Below, piece after piece: positions 54,964 to 63,045 of a stretch of 64,000 nt of DNA. Each line of letters opens with the position of its first letter. The first letter of the stretch is position 1. The position numbers and the translations under genes were made by a program. The stretch is from contig NZ_JAGRPV010000001.1 in NCBI RefSeq assembly GCF_030014955.1, forward strand, positions 1,612,001 through 1,676,000, in the 5' to 3' direction. This DNA is from Cohnella hashimotonis (GTDB lineage: Bacteria; Bacillota; Bacilli; Paenibacillales; Paenibacillaceae). The notes under the pieces were generated by a model. The model made no database searches. It saw only the letters and a program-made list of their open reading frames with translations, and was not told the DNA's origin.

Positions 54964-56778
54964 ATGAGCAAGTTCCGCTTGAAGCTTACCGCACTGTTTA
55001 TGCTGCTCATCGGATTGTCCGTGCTCACGGCGGGCATTTTCACGGGACAATTTTACAAGCACAACCATCTCGAAGCGCTCGGCAGCCACATGGAGACGCA
55101 GCTCCGCGTACTCTCTGCCGCGGCGCCCTGGCCGAAGGGCGAATCCAGGGAAGCGCAGACCGCGTATTTGCAGGCACAGGCCGTCCGGTTCAAGGAGCTC
55201 GCGGACATGCGGGTGACGTACATCGCGACGGACGGCGAGGTGGTCGGCGATTCCGACCATGAGCCCGGCACGATGGACAACCACGCGGGTCGCGAAGAGG
55301 TAAGGGAAGCGCTGGCGGACGGCATGGGCAGGAGCATCCGGCACAGCGACACTTTGAACGAGAACATGCTCTATGTCGCATACGCCGTCAAGGACGGAGC
55401 GACCGGGGAAGCGCTTGGCGTTATCCGGCTGGCGATGTCGCTCTCGGCCGTCGAGCACAGTCTCGATCGCATGTGGATGGCGCTTGCGCTCGGCCTGCTC
55501 GCGGTATTCGCGCTGGCAGCGGTCGTCAGCTACAGGGTGGCGCTTAGCGTCACGCGTCCGCTGGAGCGCATGACGTCCGCAGCCAAACGGATGGCGGGCA
55601 TGGACTACAAGGTGCGAATTCCCGACGCGGGCAAGGACGAGGTCGGCGAGCTGGGCCGCGCGCTGAACGCCATGGCCGCCAATCTGCAGGACCATATGGG
55701 CGAGATTCGCAGGAACGAGCTGCATCTCCAGTCGGTGCTCGACCATATGATCAGCGGCGTCGTCATGATCGGTCCGGACGGCCGGATCCGCATCTACAAC
55801 CGGAGCGCCGAGCTTCTGCTCGGCAGCCTGGCGCGCGAGCGGGTGGGCCGCAGCTATACCGAGGCCAAGCAGCAGTACGAGCTGCTGCAGCTGATTCGCA
55901 CCGGCTTCGAGACCGGCGAGCCGATTCACGAGGAGCTGACGGTCTATTATCCGGAAGAACGGCTGCTCGAGCTGAATCTGGTACCGATCCCGATGGACGA
56001 CGATACGGCGCCTGGCCTGCTTCTCGTCTTGCAGGACGTGAGCGCGATCCGACGTCTCGAGCGGATGCGCAGCGAGTTCGTCGCCAACGTATCGCATGAG
56101 CTCAAGACGCCCGTCGCTGCCGTCAAAGGCTTCGCGGAGACGCTGCTCGCCGGCGCGGTCAACGATCCGGAGACGGCCCGTTCCTTCTTGAAGATCATTC
56201 AGGACGAGAGCGACAGGCTGAACCGTCTGATCGGGGATATTTTAGAGCTGTCGAAGATCGAGTCGCGCCGCTCGCCGCTGCAATTTTCACCGATTGATCT
56301 TCGCACTTTCCTGGAGAGACAGCTGGAGTTCCTCGGCACGGAGGCCGCGAAGAAGGAAATCTCCCTGGAGCTCGACGCACCCGAGGAGCTGTTCATCGAG
56401 GCCGACGAGGACCGGCTCGGACAGATCGCGCTGAACCTGCTGCAAAACGGAATCAGCTATACGCCGGAGGGCGGACGTGTGCGGGTGAAAGCAGTCATCG
56501 TAGAGGCCGAGAGAGAAGAGGGCGGAGAAGTCGAGGAGTATGTCCGCATTACGGTTTCCGACACGGGCATCGGCATTCCGAAGAAAGACCTGCCCCGCAT
56601 TTTCGAACGCTTCTACCGGGTCGACAAAGCCCGCTCGCGCAGTTCCGGCGGCACGGGACTTGGGCTTTCGATCGTCAAGCACCTGGTAGAGCTGCATCAC
56701 GGCACGATTCGGGTGGAGAGCACGGTGGGCGTCGGATCGACTTTTGTGATTGAACTGCCGCTTATTCAAGACTATTAG
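54964..56778 (+). CDS. phoR: PhoR-type sensor histidine kinase
   Basis: About 604 residues: helix 1 (about 6-27), an extracytoplasmic PhoR-type sensor (about 28-165), helix 2 (about 168-190), HAMP (SVTRPLERMTSAAKRMAGMDY), PAS (about 260-365), the DHp box with phospho-acceptor H378 in VANVSHELKTPV, and the ATPase N, G1 and G2 boxes (NLLQNGISYTPEGG, DTGIGIPKKDL, GTGLGLSIVKHL). It senses phosphate status and phosphorylates PhoP. ATG at 54964 has GGGAG five bases upstream; ATG at 54940 is an alternative. The kinase precedes the regulator, opposite to B. subtilis. Confidence 0.85.
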   Translation: MSKFRLKLTALFMLLIGLSVLTAGIFTGQFYKHNHLEALGSHMETQLRVLSAAAPWPKGESREAQTAYLQAQAVRFKELADMRVTYIATDGEVVGDSDHEPGTMDNHAGREEVREALADGMGRSIRHSDTLNENMLYVAYAVKDGATGEALGVIRLAMSLSAVEHSLDRMWMALALGLLAVFALAAVVSYRVALSVTRPLERMTSAAKRMAGMDYKVRIPDAGKDEVGELGRALNAMAANLQDHMGEIRRNELHLQSVLDHMISGVVMIGPDGRIRIYNRSAELLLGSLARERVGRSYTEAKQQYELLQLIRTGFETGEPIHEELTVYYPEERLLELNLVPIPMDDDTAPGLLLVLQDVSAIRRLERMRSEFVANVSHELKTPVAAVKGFAETLLAGAVNDPETARSFLKIIQDESDRLNRLIGDILELSKIESRRSPLQFSPIDLRTFLERQLEFLGTEAAKKEISLELDAPEELFIEADEDRLGQIALNLLQNGISYTPEGGRVRVKAVIVEAEREEGGEVEEYVRITVSDTGIGIPKKDLPRIFERFYRVDKARSRSSGGTGLGLSIVKHLVELHHGTIRVESTVGVGSTFVIELPLIQDY

Positions 56779-56789
56779 CATTACGTTAT

Positions 56790-56828
56790 TTTACGTGGCG
56801 TTAACATTCGGATGATGCTGAATTTACG
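56790..56828 (+). promoter_or_regulatory. PhoP-type boxes between phoR and phoP
   Basis: TTTACG at 56790 and TTAACA at 56801 are five bases apart, and another TTTACG lies two turns further at 56823, all in one 11-bp phase. The position upstream of phoP suggests an internal autoregulated promoter. Confidence 0.5.
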
Positions 56829-56892
56829 GCGGCATGATAAATTGACTGAAGAGGCCGGGACGTCATACGGACCGATCGGACTGGAGGAGCTT

Positions 56893-57624
56893 ATGTCGGA
56901 CAAGGTGCTCATTATTGAAGACGAACCTACCATAGCGCGTCTGGTCACCTACAATTTGTCGCAAGACGGATACGAGACCGAAGTGATCGGCAACGGCGCG
57001 GAGGGACTTCACAAGGCGATTCAAGACGAATATGCGATCATATTCCTGGATCTGATGCTGCCCGGGATGAATGGCTTCGAGGTGCTTCAGAAGCTGCGCC
57101 AGCATGGCGTGAAGACGCCGGTCATCATCTTGACCGCCCGCAACGCGGAAGAAGAGGTCGTTCAAGGGCTCAAGCTGGGCGCGGACGACTACATCACCAA
57201 GCCGTTCGGGGTTGCGGAGCTGCTTGCCCGCACGTCTGCGGTATTGAGGCGCTCGCGCAACGAGGAGGCTCGACCCAAGTCCGATCCTACCGGCGAAAAG
57301 GTGATCTCGCTCGGCGCGCTGCAGATCTATCCGGACAAATACGAAGTGCAGGTCGGCTCCGAATGGATCACGCTTCGTCCCAAGGAGTTCGAGGTGCTGC
57401 TGTACCTGGCCGAGCGCCCGGGCATCGTCATTACGCGCGACGACCTGATGAATGTCGTATGGGGCTTCGATTATATCGGCGGACAGCGGACGGTGGACGT
57501 ACATGTCAGTTCGCTGCGCAAGAAGTTGGAGCTGAACCAGCAATCGGTGCAGATCGAGTCGATCCGCGGCGTCGGCTACAAGCTGACGGTCAGCCGGAAG
57601 ACGGGAATTGCCGGTAAGGTATAA
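56893..57624 (+). CDS. phoP: PhoP-type OmpR-family response regulator
   Basis: 243 residues. The receiver domain is canonical: IIEDE acidic pocket, phospho-acceptor D53 in FLDLMLPG, ILTARN and the lysine in YITKPF. The C-terminal winged helix has LRPKEFEVLLYLAERPG and TVDVHVSSLRKKLE. Adjacency to a PhoR-type kinase and to mdh supports PhoP. GGAGGAG precedes the ATG at 56893. Candidate PhoP boxes occur upstream of itself and upstream of ppk in this window. Confidence 0.88.
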   Translation: MSDKVLIIEDEPTIARLVTYNLSQDGYETEVIGNGAEGLHKAIQDEYAIIFLDLMLPGMNGFEVLQKLRQHGVKTPVIILTARNAEEEVVQGLKLGADDYITKPFGVAELLARTSAVLRRSRNEEARPKSDPTGEKVISLGALQIYPDKYEVQVGSEWITLRPKEFEVLLYLAERPGIVITRDDLMNVVWGFDYIGGQRTVDVHVSSLRKKLELNQQSVQIESIRGVGYKLTVSRKTGIAGKV

Positions 57625-57722
57625 TAGGCTTGGCAAGCGGGACGGATTCGCCGGTTACGGACGGCGGATTCGTCTTCTTTGTGCTAAAATGGGAGCACGG
57701 ATTTAAAGGAGTTGACGCGGAA

Positions 57723-59804
57723 ATGAACGACTATACTGCGCAGCCGGACGGCGTGTTCCGTTCGGTCTGCTCGCTTGATTGTCCGGACCAATGCGGCTTG
57801 CTCGTGCACAAGCGGGACGGCGTTATCGTCAAGGTCGAGGGAGACCCCGATCACCCGGTCACCCGCGGCGCGATCTGCAATAAGGTACGCAATATGGCGT
57901 CCCGCATTTATGACGACAAACGGCTGACGACGCCCCTTAGGCGTGTCGGTTCCAAGGGCGAGGGGAGATTCGTGCCGATCTCCTGGGACGAAGCGGTCGC
58001 AGAGATTACAGATCGGTGGAAAACGCTGATCGCGGAATTCGGTTCTGAAAGTATACTTCCGTATAGTTTTTACGGAAACATGGGCCGGATCGGGACGGAG
58101 GGGATGGGGAACCGTTTTTTTAACCGGATGAACGCTTCCCATCTCGACCAGACCATCTGCGAGGCGGCAGGCACGGTCGGTTATCGGTATACGATGGGCG
58201 GCAGCTACGGCACCGATCCGGAGCAGACGGTTCATGCCAAGCTGTTCATCTTCTGGGGTATCAACGCGGTAAGCACCAACATGCATCAGGTCACGATCGC
58301 GGAGCAGGCCCGCAAGGCCGGCGCCAAGATCGTAGTCATCGACGTCCACCGCAACCGGACCGGCAAGTGGGCGGATTGGTTCATGCCGCTGCGTCCGGGT
58401 ACGGACACGGCGCTTGCGCTTGGCATCATGCACGTCCTGTTCGCGGAAGGCATGACGGACGAAGCCTTTTTGCGCGAGTATACGGTCGGTCACGAGGAAC
58501 TGCGGGCGCATGCGGCAGCATACGATCCAGCCACCGTGTCGGGCATCACCGGCGTACCCGAGTCGGACATCTTGGAGCTCGCCCGGCTATATGGACGGAC
58601 GTCGCCCTCGTTCATTCGGATCGGCAACGGCATCCAGCATCACGACAACGGCGGCATGAACGTGCGTGCGATCGCCTGCCTGCCGGCGCTGACGGGACAA
58701 TGGCTCGTGCCGGGCGGCGGCGCGATCAAGGGCAACGGAGGATACGTCAGGCACAACGCCAAGGCGCTCGAGCGTCCGGAGCTGCGCGGCGGGCGGCAGG
58801 CGCGGCGCATCAATATGAACCGGATCGGCGGCGCACTGCTGGAGCTGGAGCGACCGATCTCATCGCTTTATGTCTACAACAGCAATCCGGCAGTCGTCGC
58901 GCCGGAGTCGAACAAAGTCCGGAAGGGACTTGCCCGTGAGGATCTTTTTACCGTCGTGCACGACCTGTTCCTGACCGAGACCGCCAAGTACGCGGATATC
59001 GTGCTTCCGGCGACGTCCGCCTTCGAGAATACGGACCTGTACCATTCGTACTGGCATCATTACGTGCAGATCCAGCAGCCGGTGGTGGCTCCATACGGGG
59101 AGAGCAAATCGAACAACGAGGTGTTCCGAATGCTCGCCGCGTCAATGGGTTATTCCGAGGACGCGTTCAACGACGACGATGCGGAGCTGATTCGACAGGC
59201 TGTCGATTTCCCGGGCAATTCCGCTTACGACCCTGTCACTTACGAGGCGTTGGTCGAAAACAAATTCGTGCGCGCGAACGTGAAGCCGTTGTTCCCGGGC
59301 CGGTTGTCGACGCCCAGCGGCAAGATCGAGCTGTATTCCCAGGCGATGGAGCGTCATGGCTTGCCGCCGCTGCCGACGTATTCTCCGTTGGCGGAGACGG
59401 GGGACAATGCTTTCCCATTTGCCTTCATTCCGGCGCCGAACCATAACTTTTTGAACTCGACGTTCTCCAACAACGACAAGCATGTCCGCATGGAAAAGGT
59501 GCCGAAGCTGCACATGAACGCGGCGGACGCGGAATCCCTGGACATCGGCGAAGGGGACGAGGTACGCATCTGGAACGAGCGCGGCGAGGCTTGGCTGATC
59601 GCGTCGATCGGCGAGGACGTGCTGCCCGGCATCGTCGTAAGCCAGGGACTGTGGGCGGACAAGAGCGAGGGCCGCAATGCGACGGTCAATGCGCTTACGC
59701 CGGACCGCCTGTCCGACATGGGGGGCGGCGCCGTGTTTTTCTCAGGCCGGGTAGCGGTTGCGAAGGCGTCCGTATCTGTCGATGCGGTCGGCAGCGCGAC
59801 CTGA
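57723..59804 (+). CDS. Molybdopterin-dependent oxidoreductase with 4Fe-4S site
   Basis: 693 residues. The N-terminal CSLDCPDQCGL ... GAICNK cysteines form a CX3CX3CXnC iron-sulfur site, followed by bis-MGD domains (FWGINAVSTNMHQVTIAEQARKAGAKI, IRIGNGIQHHDNGG, VVLPAT-like DIVLPATSAFENTD) and the C-terminal cap (NAADAESLDIGEGDEVRIWNERGE). This is the cytoplasmic YoaE/YyaE-like group of the DMSO reductase superfamily; no twin-arginine signal is present and the substrate is unknown. AGGAG is 11 bases before the ATG. Confidence 0.9.
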   Translation: MNDYTAQPDGVFRSVCSLDCPDQCGLLVHKRDGVIVKVEGDPDHPVTRGAICNKVRNMASRIYDDKRLTTPLRRVGSKGEGRFVPISWDEAVAEITDRWKTLIAEFGSESILPYSFYGNMGRIGTEGMGNRFFNRMNASHLDQTICEAAGTVGYRYTMGGSYGTDPEQTVHAKLFIFWGINAVSTNMHQVTIAEQARKAGAKIVVIDVHRNRTGKWADWFMPLRPGTDTALALGIMHVLFAEGMTDEAFLREYTVGHEELRAHAAAYDPATVSGITGVPESDILELARLYGRTSPSFIRIGNGIQHHDNGGMNVRAIACLPALTGQWLVPGGGAIKGNGGYVRHNAKALERPELRGGRQARRINMNRIGGALLELERPISSLYVYNSNPAVVAPESNKVRKGLAREDLFTVVHDLFLTETAKYADIVLPATSAFENTDLYHSYWHHYVQIQQPVVAPYGESKSNNEVFRMLAASMGYSEDAFNDDDAELIRQAVDFPGNSAYDPVTYEALVENKFVRANVKPLFPGRLSTPSGKIELYSQAMERHGLPPLPTYSPLAETGDNAFPFAFIPAPNHNFLNSTFSNNDKHVRMEKVPKLHMNAADAESLDIGEGDEVRIWNERGEAWLIASIGEDVLPGIVVSQGLWADKSEGRNATVNALTPDRLSDMGGGAVFFSGRVAVAKASVSVDAVGSAT

Positions 59805-59824
59805 AGCGTGATTGTATCGACAGA

Positions 59825-59856
59825 GAAGAAGCAGGGGGGCTCCTGCTTCTTTTTTG
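59825..59856 (+). terminator. Terminator of the molybdopterin oxidoreductase
   Basis: AGAAGCAGG pairs with CCTGCTTCT around a GGGGCT-type loop and is followed by TTTTT. Confidence 0.9.
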
Positions 59857-59893
59857 TGTTTTGAACGAGGCCGGCTGCTGCCGCCGCATACGC

Positions 59894-59930
59894 TTGACAA
59901 AGTCATGATATAAATTTAAACTAAATCTAA
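59894..59930 (+). promoter_or_regulatory. Promoter of the PerR-like gene with an overlapping Fur-family box
   Basis: TTGACA at 59894 and TAAACT at 59917 are 17 bases apart. Over the -10 lies TTAAACTAAATCTAA (59916-59930), which agrees with the PerR box TTATAATNATTATAA at 11 of 14 defined positions. This supports autorepression. Confidence 0.6.
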
Positions 59931-60055
59931 ATATAAATGACTTGGAGTGGGTATTTAGGCTGGAACAGCGATGCGACACATCGTTATTTTCAGCGACTGC
60001 CACCTGAACTGGTAAGCTTTTTATAAACTCAATTTCAAATAAAGAGGGGATTCCC

Positions 60056-60454
60056 ATGACCAAACGCAATCTGACGGCCCCCCGCAAGCTCGTCTACGAC
60101 ATCGTGATGCAGGCCCACGACCACCCGACCGCCGCCGACATCATCGATCGTCTCAAGTCGCAGGGACAGTCCGTCGCCTACGCCACCGTTTACAACTCGC
60201 TCCGCTATTTGACCGACGAAGGCCTGATTCATGAGCTCAAACTCGAGGGCAAGACGAGTCGATACGACGGCCGCGGCGAGGACCATGCGCATATCGTGTG
60301 CGTCTCCTGCGGCAAAGTCGACGAGGTGATGACGCCGCCGCCCGCAGAATGGCTCGCTAAGGTCGCAGAGGAGAGCGGATACGCGCTCACGGAAGAGCAA
60401 TTTATTTTCAAAGGAGAGTGCCCCGCATGCCGGATATCCAAGCAGAAGAATTAA
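60056..60454 (+). CDS. Fur-family repressor, PerR-like
   Basis: 132 residues. The winged helix is YATVYNSLRYLTDEGLIHELKL, the regulatory metal site is in HDHPTAAD and SRYDGRGEDHAHIVC, and the structural zinc site is CVSCGK ... CPAC (two CxxC pairs). The SRYDGRGEDH motif, with aspartates near the histidines, resembles the peroxide sensor PerR more than Fur or Zur. AAAGAGGGG lies before the ATG. The 3' end overlaps the next regulator by 28 bases. Neighbouring trxB and peroxiredoxin genes support a role in oxidative stress. Confidence 0.82.
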   Translation: MTKRNLTAPRKLVYDIVMQAHDHPTAADIIDRLKSQGQSVAYATVYNSLRYLTDEGLIHELKLEGKTSRYDGRGEDHAHIVCVSCGKVDEVMTPPPAEWLAKVAEESGYALTEEQFIFKGECPACRISKQKN

Positions 60455-61131
60455 TGGGCGCGTACTGCGACACGACGCGCAGGATCGTCGTCGTCAGCGC
60501 GTACCCGGCGCGGCTGCAGCCGCTGCTTGCGGAATTGACGACACGCTGCTATGACGTGCTCGTCTTCCGTCACGGGCAGGAGGCGCTGCTCTCGAGCCTT
60601 CAGATCGATCTGCTGATCGCGGACCGATCGGTCGCAGGGCAGGACCCGCTAAGCGGAATGTCAGAGCTTAAGACGCCTGCACTCTATCTCGTGGAGCCGA
60701 CCGCGCTGCAGGCTGACCTTAAAGCTCCCGATCCGGCTTCCAACGCAAACGAAGCCTGGCCGGGCGATGTCGGCACGCTGCTTTCCCGAATCGAGGATAT
60801 GGCCGGCAAGAGCGCCCCGATAGCCGGCCCGGATGAAGCGATATTTAAGGACATCCGTATGGACCTCCGGCGCGTCACCGTCCAGCGGGACGGACGGCGG
60901 ATCGAGCTGACCAAGACGGAGTTCGATATTTTGCGGGCTTTGCTAATGGCCGGCGGCGGCGTGTTGTCTCGCCAGGACCTGATGGAAAAGCTGTGGGGAG
61001 AAGGCTACTTCGGCGGCAGCAATTCGATCGATGTCCATATCAAAAGCTTGCGCAAAAAGCTCGGCGACGACCCGAAAAATCCACTTTATATCGTAACCGT
61101 TCGCGGCGTGGGCTACCGGACGGCCGACTAG
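60427..61131 (+). CDS. Atypical OmpR-family response regulator
   Basis: 234 residues. The C-terminal winged helix (about 135-234) is standard: IELTKTEFDILRALLMAGGGVLSRQDLMEKLWGE ... NSIDVHIKSLRKKLGDDP ... TVRGVGYR. The N-terminal half looks like a receiver but the acidic pair after strand 1 is missing (VVVSAYPARL) and the conserved lysine motif reads LVEPTAL; the strand-3 aspartate D66 (LLIADRS) is present. No kinase is adjacent. ATG at 60427 is nine bases from AAAGGAGA and lies inside the PerR-like gene, so translation is coupled. Probably phosphorylation-independent. Confidence 0.85.
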   Translation: MPDIQAEELMGAYCDTTRRIVVVSAYPARLQPLLAELTTRCYDVLVFRHGQEALLSSLQIDLLIADRSVAGQDPLSGMSELKTPALYLVEPTALQADLKAPDPASNANEAWPGDVGTLLSRIEDMAGKSAPIAGPDEAIFKDIRMDLRRVTVQRDGRRIELTKTEFDILRALLMAGGGVLSRQDLMEKLWGEGYFGGSNSIDVHIKSLRKKLGDDPKNPLYIVTVRGVGYRTAD

Positions 61132-61180
61132 CCCGGTCGCATCCACCGGAAGAGCGTAAACGACGGAGCACCGCATTTTC

Positions 61181-61219
61181 TTCATCAAACGTTCATGCCG
61201 CCTTCATGGGGCCTTCATG
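61181..61219 (+). promoter_or_regulatory. Four TTCAT(G/C) direct repeats in 11-bp phase upstream of trxB
   Basis: TTCATC at 61181 and TTCATG at 61192, 61203 and 61214, each five bases apart, just after the atypical regulator gene and 67 bases before trxB. The layout is that of OmpR/PhoB-type binding sites. A TAAGAT at 61240 can serve as -10, placing the last repeat at the -35 position. Confidence 0.65.
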
Positions 61220-61285
61220 CCCGCACGGCTGTCCGGTGATAAGATGAATTCATCGAACGCCAAGCGCCTGAGAGGAGAGAGTCAT

Positions 61286-62236
61286 ATGAGACATACGATT
61301 ATCGTCGGCACGGGTCCTGCGGGACTGACCGCGGCCATCTATCTTGCCCGCGCGGGGCTCGCTCCGCTCGTCATCGAAGGTCCCGAGCCCGGCGGCCAAC
61401 TGACGACGACGACCGAGGTCGAGAACTTCCCGGGATTCCCCGAAGGTATCATGGGCCCGGAATTGATGGATAATATGCGCAAGCAAGCGCAGCGGTTCGG
61501 CGCCGAGTTTCGCAGCGGCTGGGTGACGAAGGCGGATTTGTCCAAGCGTCCGTTCACGCTGACGGTCGACGGCAAAGAAGAACTGCAAGCGCAGACCGTT
61601 ATCGTCTCCACGGGCGCGTCTGCCAAGTACCTGGGCATTCCCGGGGAAAAGGACAACGTCGGACGCGGCGTCAGCACCTGCGCGACCTGCGACGGCTTCT
61701 TTTTCAGAGGCAAGAAGATCATCGTCATCGGCGGCGGCGACTCCGCGATGGAGGAAGCGAACTTCCTGACCCGCTTCGCGTCGGAAGTCGTGCTGGTTAA
61801 CCGGCGCACCGAGCTCCGCGCCTCGAAGATCATGCAGGAGCGCGCCCGCGAGAATGCGAAGATCAGCTGGAGCCTGAACCGCACGCCGCTCGAAGTCGTC
61901 GCCGGACCGCTCGGCGTGAAGGGCCTTAGGGTGCTGAACAACGAGACAGGCGAGGAAGAATGGATCGAAGCGGAGGGCGTATTCGTCGCGATCGGCCACA
62001 CGCCGAACACGAAGTTTCTGGAAGGTCAGCTCCAGACGGACGAGACCGGCTATATTCTTGTCACGCCAGGCACGACCGAGACGAACGTACCGGGCGTGTT
62101 CGCTTGCGGCGACGTTCAGGACAGCAAGTACCGCCAGGCGATCAGCGCTGCGGGCACCGGTTGTATGGCCGCGCTGGACGCCGAACGGTTCCTGGAAGCG
62201 AACGAATCGCCGGCTTCCATCGCAGCCGTTTTCTAA
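61286..62236 (+). CDS. trxB: Thioredoxin reductase
   Basis: 316 residues. FAD motif IIVGTGPAGLTAAIYLARAG, redox pair C132-A-T-C135 in STCATCDGFFF, NADPH motif VIGGGDSAMEEANFL and the C-terminal FAD motif VFACGDVQD. The flavoenzyme reduces thioredoxin with NADPH. GAGAGGAGAGAG precedes ATG at 61286. It lies between an unusual regulator and a peroxiredoxin, both consistent with a peroxide or disulfide stress response. Confidence 0.95.
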   Translation: MRHTIIVGTGPAGLTAAIYLARAGLAPLVIEGPEPGGQLTTTTEVENFPGFPEGIMGPELMDNMRKQAQRFGAEFRSGWVTKADLSKRPFTLTVDGKEELQAQTVIVSTGASAKYLGIPGEKDNVGRGVSTCATCDGFFFRGKKIIVIGGGDSAMEEANFLTRFASEVVLVNRRTELRASKIMQERARENAKISWSLNRTPLEVVAGPLGVKGLRVLNNETGEEEWIEAEGVFVAIGHTPNTKFLEGQLQTDETGYILVTPGTTETNVPGVFACGDVQDSKYRQAISAAGTGCMAALDAERFLEANESPASIAAVF

Positions 62237-62313
62237 GAGAACGCGAAATCGCAGTCTCTGGCGAAATAAACGTACTTTATCCATCACACTACACCTAGGA
62301 GGATTCATCCCAT

Positions 62314-62877
62314 ATGACGACCATCGCCAATCCGTATCCGTTCGCCAAAGTCGGCCTTCCCGCCCCAACGTTCAACCTGCTGTCCACGAAAAATCTCGAT
62401 TCGCTAGAGGAGAAGGTGTCGCTTGAAGATTATCGCGGCAAATGGCTCGTGTTCTTCTTCTGGCCGTTCGACTTCACCTTCGTCTGCCCGACCGAGATTC
62501 GCGGCTTCAGCGACAGCTACGACGAATTCAAAGCGCTGAATTGCGAGGTGCTGGGCGCGTCGGTGGACAGTATCTATACGCACAAAGCCTGGATCGATAC
62601 GCCGGTCGACCAGAACGGCATCGGCGCGATCAAGTTCCCGATCGTGTCCGACTTCACCAAGGAAACGGCGCATGCCTACGGCATTCTCGACGATGCGTCC
62701 GGCGCCGCCCACCGCGGTCTCTTCATCGTCGATCCCGAAGGCGTGCTGCGTTACCAGGTCGTGACCGACATGAACGTCGGCCGCAGCGTGGACGAGACGC
62801 TTCGCATCTTGCAGGCGCTCCAATCCGGCGGCCTGTGTCCGGTGAACTGGAAGCCGGGGCAAAAGACGCTTGGCTGA
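62314..62877 (+). CDS. 2-Cys peroxiredoxin (AhpC/TSA family)
   Basis: 187 residues. The peroxidatic cysteine C58 is in FTFVCPTE and the resolving cysteine C175 in GGLCPVNW near the end, as in typical 2-Cys enzymes. It reduces peroxides using thioredoxin or AhpF; with trxB 77 bases upstream, thioredoxin is the likely donor. CTAGGAGG precedes the ATG. It ends with a strong hairpin terminator. Confidence 0.93.
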   Translation: MTTIANPYPFAKVGLPAPTFNLLSTKNLDSLEEKVSLEDYRGKWLVFFFWPFDFTFVCPTEIRGFSDSYDEFKALNCEVLGASVDSIYTHKAWIDTPVDQNGIGAIKFPIVSDFTKETAHAYGILDDASGAAHRGLFIVDPEGVLRYQVVTDMNVGRSVDETLRILQALQSGGLCPVNWKPGQKTLG

Positions 62878-62897
62878 TACCAAGCTATAACATAATA

Positions 62898-62928
62898 ATG
62901 GACCGGAAGCGCGACTTCCGGTCCATTT
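62898..62928 (+). terminator. Terminator of the peroxiredoxin gene
   Basis: A perfect 12-bp stem (ATGGACCGGAAG with CTTCCGGTCCAT) and a five-base loop, ending in TTTG. Confidence 0.85.
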
Positions 62929-63045
62929 GCCCGTTTGCTGCGCCATCGCTTCATCGAGGGGAGTTATGGGGAAAATGGGAAGAGGCTTGCCGACTGTCAC
63001 CGCTTCAATGGAGGCGCAGGCGGCAGCCGAAAGGAGGAAAACGCG

